Assembly: GCA_002414505.1 (NCBI GenBank)
Contig: DHZF01000118.1
Span: forward strand, 1-17,792
Length of the DNA: 17,792 nt
Direction of reading: 5' to 3'
DNA from: Hyphomonas sp. UBA5111
GTDB taxonomy: Bacteria; Pseudomonadota; Alphaproteobacteria; Caulobacterales; Hyphomonadaceae
Under the pieces are notes generated by a model. That model was not told where the DNA came from and ran no database searches. It saw only the letters and a list, made by a program, of their open reading frames with translations. The translations under genes and the position numbers were made by a program. The first letter of the stretch is position 1. Every line of letters begins with the position of its first letter. This document shows positions 14,799 through 17,792 of this stretch, one piece after another.

Positions 14799-15650
14799 AT
14801 GACAGAATTGAAGTTTCCGGGCGGCTTGTCCGAAATCGCTGGCCAGTACGACATCATCCTGTGCGATGTCTGGGGCGTGATCCACAATGGCCGGAAAGCC
14901 TTTGACGAGGCGTGCGAGGCGCTTGAAAACTTCCGAGCTCAAGGCGGCAAGGTCTGCCTGATCACGAATGCGCCCGTGCCGAAACAGCAGGTGCTGGACT
15001 ATTTCAAACCGCTCGGCGTGCCGGATACCGCCTATGATGATTGTGTCTCCTCCGGGGATGCGACGCGCGAAGAGCTCAAAAAGCGGCAGGAGAAAGTGTT
15101 CTGGATCATCGGGGAGAATGGCCGGTGGGAACGCGATCCGTTTCTCTACAAGGGGCTCGACCTGACATTCGGCGCGCCTGCCGAGGCCGACGTCCTGTTG
15201 TGCGTGGGTCTGACCGATTCCCTCAACGACCATCCGTCAGACTATGCCGACCAGCTGAAGCCCGGCATCGAGCGCGACATTCCCATGATCTGCGCCAATC
15301 CCGACAAGCAGGTTCGAATCGGGAACCAGTTGCACTGGTGCGCCGGGGCGCTTGCGGAAATCTATGAGGATATGGGCGGCAAGGTCATCTATCCGGGCAA
15401 GCCGCATGCGACGATCTACGATCTCGCTATTTCCCGTATGGATGCTGCAACGGCCAGCAAGTCGCGCGTTCTGTGCATTGGCGATAGCCCGACCACCGAC
15501 ATGCGGGGCGCCCGCCTTCAGGGCTATGCTGGCCTCTATGTCGGGACCGGGCTGACTGAGCATGGAAATGACTTCCAGGCCGAAGTTACAGACCTTTTGG
15601 CGGACTATGGCGAGCAAGCGACTTACGCAATGACTGGCCTCAGGTGGTGA
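14799..15650 (+). CDS. HAD-superfamily subfamily IIA hydrolase, TIGR01459 type
   Basis: A 283-residue NagD-like HAD protein. HAD IIA members are usually phosphatases of small phosphorylated metabolites. Motif I reads LCDVWGVIHNG: nucleophile Asp23 is present but the +2 acid of DxDG is Trp25, which is the hallmark of this family rather than a mutation. Motif II is LITNAP, the IIA-specific CANPDKQV segment occupies the middle, a conserved YPGKPHATIY supplies the lysine, and motif IV is GDSPTTDMRGA with GDS at 228-230. The start at 14799 is chosen because the family begins shortly before motif I; a longer in-frame reading overlaps the upstream gene. It sits one gene before ribF, a neighbourhood seen often in alphaproteobacteria. 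No substrate is established. Confidence 0.88.
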   Translation: MTELKFPGGLSEIAGQYDIILCDVWGVIHNGRKAFDEACEALENFRAQGGKVCLITNAPVPKQQVLDYFKPLGVPDTAYDDCVSSGDATREELKKRQEKVFWIIGENGRWERDPFLYKGLDLTFGAPAEADVLLCVGLTDSLNDHPSDYADQLKPGIERDIPMICANPDKQVRIGNQLHWCAGALAEIYEDMGGKVIYPGKPHATIYDLAISRMDAATASKSRVLCIGDSPTTDMRGARLQGYAGLYVGTGLTEHGNDFQAEVTDLLADYGEQATYAMTGLRW

Positions 15651-15708
15651 CGTGCTGCGCTGCAGCGTGTAACCAAACTGCCGAAAAGCAATCAGGAGCC
15701 CGAGCGGG

Positions 15709-16140
15709 ATGAGTGTATTCACCGGTTACAAATACGAAGACCTCGACATCGGCATGTCGCATGAGACTGTGCACGTGATCACGGAAGACGATATTCAGCG
15801 CTTTGCGGAAGTCTCAGGTGACTTCAATCCGCTGCACATGTCCGACGAATTTGCCGCCAAGACGATCTTCGGCAAGCGTATCGCGCATGGCGCGCTGACC
15901 GCGAGCTACATTTCCGGCATCCTCGGCAACAATCTGCCGGGTCCAGGCGCGATCTTTATTGGCCTGTCGATGCGCTTCAAACGCCCGGTACACATTGGTG
16001 ATGAGGTCACCGTGCGGGCCGAAGTCTCCGAGAAGAAAGAGCGCGGCAATCGCGTGACGCTGAAGGTGGATTGCACGGTCGATGGCAAACGCGTCATTAC
16101 CGGTGAAGCCGAAGTGGTGGCACCGCGCCGGGGGGATTGA
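15709..16140 (+). CDS. MaoC-like (R)-specific enoyl-CoA hydratase (PhaJ type)
   Basis: A 143-residue single hotdog-domain hydratase. Such enzymes add water to trans-2-enoyl-CoA to give (R)-3-hydroxyacyl-CoA, linking beta-oxidation to polyhydroxyalkanoate or other (R)-acyl pathways. The hydratase-2 motif is complete: SGDFNPLHMSDEFAA with catalytic Asp38 and His43, followed by FGKRIAHGALTAS. The length equals PhaJ. The ATG has AGGAG at 15694-15698. The gene lies 58 bp after the HAD gene, and its TGA shares one base with the ribF ATG, so ribF is translationally coupled to it although the two functions are unrelated. Confidence 0.9.
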   Translation: MSVFTGYKYEDLDIGMSHETVHVITEDDIQRFAEVSGDFNPLHMSDEFAAKTIFGKRIAHGALTASYISGILGNNLPGPGAIFIGLSMRFKRPVHIGDEVTVRAEVSEKKERGNRVTLKVDCTVDGKRVITGEAEVVAPRRGD

Positions 16141-17063
16141 TGGGGATTTTCGCCGACTATCGCGGTTTGCCGGACTCTGCGCGTGGCGCGTCGATTGCCT
16201 TGGGCAATTTCGATGGTCTGCATGCGGGCCACAAGGCAGTGATAGCGGCTGCCCGCGAGGCGGGTGGGGGATCTTTCTCCGTGGCGACCTTCGAGCCGCC
16301 CCCGCATGCCTATTTCCGGCCAATGGACCCGCCTTTCCGGATCTTCCGGCCCGAGCGTCGCAATGCGGCTATCCTGGCAGAGGGGGCCGAGTCGGTCTTC
16401 GAACTGCCCTTCAATGGCGAGATGGCCTCCAAGACGGATGAGGAATTCGTTCGGCAGGTGCTGGTGGAGGGGCTGGGCGTCAGCCATGTCTCCGTCGGGT
16501 TCGATTTTCGTTTCGGTCGCGGGCGTATGGGTCATGCCCAGCGGCTGGCGAGTCTCGGGCGCGCGCTTGGCTTTGGCGTCACGATTGTCGAAGAAGTCCA
16601 GAATGAAGATGAAAAGGCCTCTTCCACGGCCATAAGACAGGCGCTGAGAGCCGGCGAGCCGGAAGCGGCGGCCGCAATCCTTGGGGGACCTTGGATCGCA
16701 GATGGCCCGGTGCTGAAAGGCGAACAGAATGGCCGCAAGTTTGGCTATCCGACGGCCAATACCAATCTCGGGGAATTGATCCATCCGAAATACGGTGTCT
16801 ATGCCGTAAAAGTGCGCATTGACCGGACGGGTGACTGGATGCCGGGCGTGGCCAATTTCGGACGCACACCGACCACAGGGCTGCGTGATCCGCTCCTTGA
16901 GGCGCATATCTTTGATTTCGTAGGGGATATTTATGGCCGCTGGATGGAAGTCCAGATGCTGTCCTATCTGCGACCGGAACTGATGTTTGACAGTCTGGAC
17001 CTGATGGTGGTCCAGATGGGGAAGGATGTAATAGAGGCAAAACGGCGGTTGAAGGCGTCCTGA
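16140..17063 (+). CDS. ribF: Bifunctional riboflavin kinase/FAD synthetase
   Basis: A 307-residue RibF that makes FMN from riboflavin and then FAD from FMN, both using ATP. The N-terminal adenylyltransferase half has ALGNFDGLHAGHKAVI (about 20-35) and the SSTAIRQAL motif near 160, corresponding to ISSTxIR. The C-terminal kinase half has KFGYPTANTNL, GVYAV and GVANFGRTPT, with the metal and ATP-binding PTAN. Length is typical. The ATG at 16140 overlaps the maoC TGA by one base (TGATG), with a G-rich ribosome site at 16130-16135. The lspA/ileS genes often found after ribF are not in the window; a YbjN-like gene follows instead. Confidence 0.95.
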   Translation: MGIFADYRGLPDSARGASIALGNFDGLHAGHKAVIAAAREAGGGSFSVATFEPPPHAYFRPMDPPFRIFRPERRNAAILAEGAESVFELPFNGEMASKTDEEFVRQVLVEGLGVSHVSVGFDFRFGRGRMGHAQRLASLGRALGFGVTIVEEVQNEDEKASSTAIRQALRAGEPEAAAAILGGPWIADGPVLKGEQNGRKFGYPTANTNLGELIHPKYGVYAVKVRIDRTGDWMPGVANFGRTPTTGLRDPLLEAHIFDFVGDIYGRWMEVQMLSYLRPELMFDSLDLMVVQMGKDVIEAKRRLKAS

Positions 17064-17137
17064 TTAATTCAGGTTATTGTCAATTCGCGGCCATAATCCA
17101 TTCGTAAGCAACTGATGCACTGGTTAGAGGGACGACC

Positions 17138-17674
17138 ATGTTGACACGGTTACTAAGTGCCGGACTGGTTCTGGCGTTGGCGCCTCCTGCGTTCGGGCAG
17201 GCCGATCCCGTTGAGCCGGCCGAGATCAAGCCGATCCAGATCATTCAGTCGATCACAATGGATGATTTGCGGTTCATGCTGGACGAATTGGGCGCGCAGT
17301 TCGTTGCAGCCGGTCGCACCGGCGACGGCGCGCCTTTCGTATTCGGCCAATTCGATGACGGCCTGACCTTTGGCGCCTACGCGGTCTGCGCAGGGCCGGA
17401 TGGCACGGATTGCCGGGGCCTCGAAATGATGGCGGTTTATGGCTCCAGCGCGAGCAGTGACGTGATTTCCGGCATCGACCGGGACTATCCCGCCATCTCC
17501 CTCTACAAATCTGATACCCAGAAGGTTCGCGTGTCCCGCTATGTGATCCTCGATCATGGCATCAGCTGGGACAATCTGCTGGAGAATGCCAGCGTCTTCC
17601 GGATGCTCTGCGGCAAGGTTTCGGAGCGTCTGGCTCATTTGCCTGGGGCCGAGGTTGAGGCTGAGTGGAAATAG
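17138..17674 (+). CDS. Secreted YbjN-domain-like protein
   Basis: A 178-residue protein with a signal peptide (MLTRLLSAGLVLALAPPAFG, residues 1-20). The mature part resembles the YbjN family: a first helix ITMDDLRFMLDELG, a strand set GDGAPFVFGQFDDGLTFGAYAVC, then LEMMAVYG, RDYPAISLYKSDTQKVRVSRYVILDHGIS and a last helix FRMLCGKVSERLAHL. YbjN proteins are proposed stress or motility regulators, and the function of secreted versions is unknown. Three cysteines are in the mature protein (84, 92, 158). The ATG has GAGGG at 17127-17131. It begins 74 bp after ribF and may have its own promoter, though none is clear. Confidence 0.72.
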   Translation: MLTRLLSAGLVLALAPPAFGQADPVEPAEIKPIQIIQSITMDDLRFMLDELGAQFVAAGRTGDGAPFVFGQFDDGLTFGAYAVCAGPDGTDCRGLEMMAVYGSSASSDVISGIDRDYPAISLYKSDTQKVRVSRYVILDHGISWDNLLENASVFRMLCGKVSERLAHLPGAEVEAEWK

Positions 17675-17756
17675 TGACTCATTAAGCCGCGCCTGCTACG
17701 GAAACGGCATGGCACGGACATGTTTCATTCGAATTAGCCGCCCGGCTGCGCGCTGA

Positions 17757-17783
17757 CCCGGTTTCCGGAGCCGCGAAGCCGGG
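17757..17783. repeat. Imperfect inverted repeat near the right edge
   Basis: CCCGGTTTC (17757-17765) and GAAGCCGGG (17775-17783) form a 9-bp stem with one G-T pair around a 9-nt loop. There is no T tract after it on the plus strand. It lies in the 118 bp after the YbjN-like gene, which otherwise holds nothing recognisable; it could be a weak terminator or part of an unseen neighbour. Confidence 0.3.
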
Positions 17784-17792
17784 AGCCCATGC

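Noticed and set aside
17682..17792. Possible C-terminal end of a minus-strand gene entering from the right edge
   Set aside because: Several minus-strand frames stay open for 18-37 codons to the edge, but none shows a recognisable C-terminus; too short to call.

Overview
This window is GC-rich chromosomal DNA from an alphaproteobacterium, most likely the Caulobacterales (Hyphomonadaceae-like). Support comes from the uvrA/ssb divergent pair with an alphaproteobacterial GAAC-N7-GAAC LexA box, the run gyrA-coaD-cyclophilin-queA, a TipF-like degenerate EAL protein, and a TIGR01459-type HAD protein close to ribF. The taxon is inferred from gene content and order, not from a search.

Left part (1-7110): the uvrA start leaves the window on the minus strand. 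Divergent from it are ssb and, one base after the ssb stop, a complete class D (OXA-type) beta-lactamase lipoprotein. Then come gyrA, coaD (TTG start), a secreted cyclophilin (ATGA overlap with coaD) and queA, closed by a perfect 12-bp hairpin that can serve both strands.

Middle part (7161-10990) is on the minus strand. In transcription order it holds a single-chain DUF262-DUF1524 (GmrSD-like) nuclease, a short-chain dehydrogenase, CsaA and a hotdog thioesterase. The last three are tightly packed (3-nt gap, then an ATGA overlap). A small His-rich secreted protein follows, converging on queA.

Right part (11103-17674) is on the plus strand: a fumarylacetoacetate-hydrolase-family enzyme followed 12 nt later by a lipoprotein that reads as a metallo-beta-lactamase fold with its zinc histidines lost; a roughly 300-bp stretch with paired GTTAAC motifs and a possible 54-codon ORF; the TipF-like EAL protein; a four-cysteine secreted protein; the HAD protein; a MaoC (R)-hydratase; ribF (1-nt overlap with maoC); and a YbjN-like secreted protein. 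The last 118 bp hold no gene that can be supported.

Most of the window is housekeeping: DNA repair and topology, CoA, flavin and queuosine synthesis. The points most worth a second look are the beta-lactamase placed in a likely SOS-controlled ssb transcript, the de-zinced MBL-fold lipoprotein, the degenerate EAL receptor with its upstream region, and the lone GmrSD-like nuclease. No CRISPR array, insertion sequence, prophage or RNA gene was seen, and no clearly new multi-gene system is evident.
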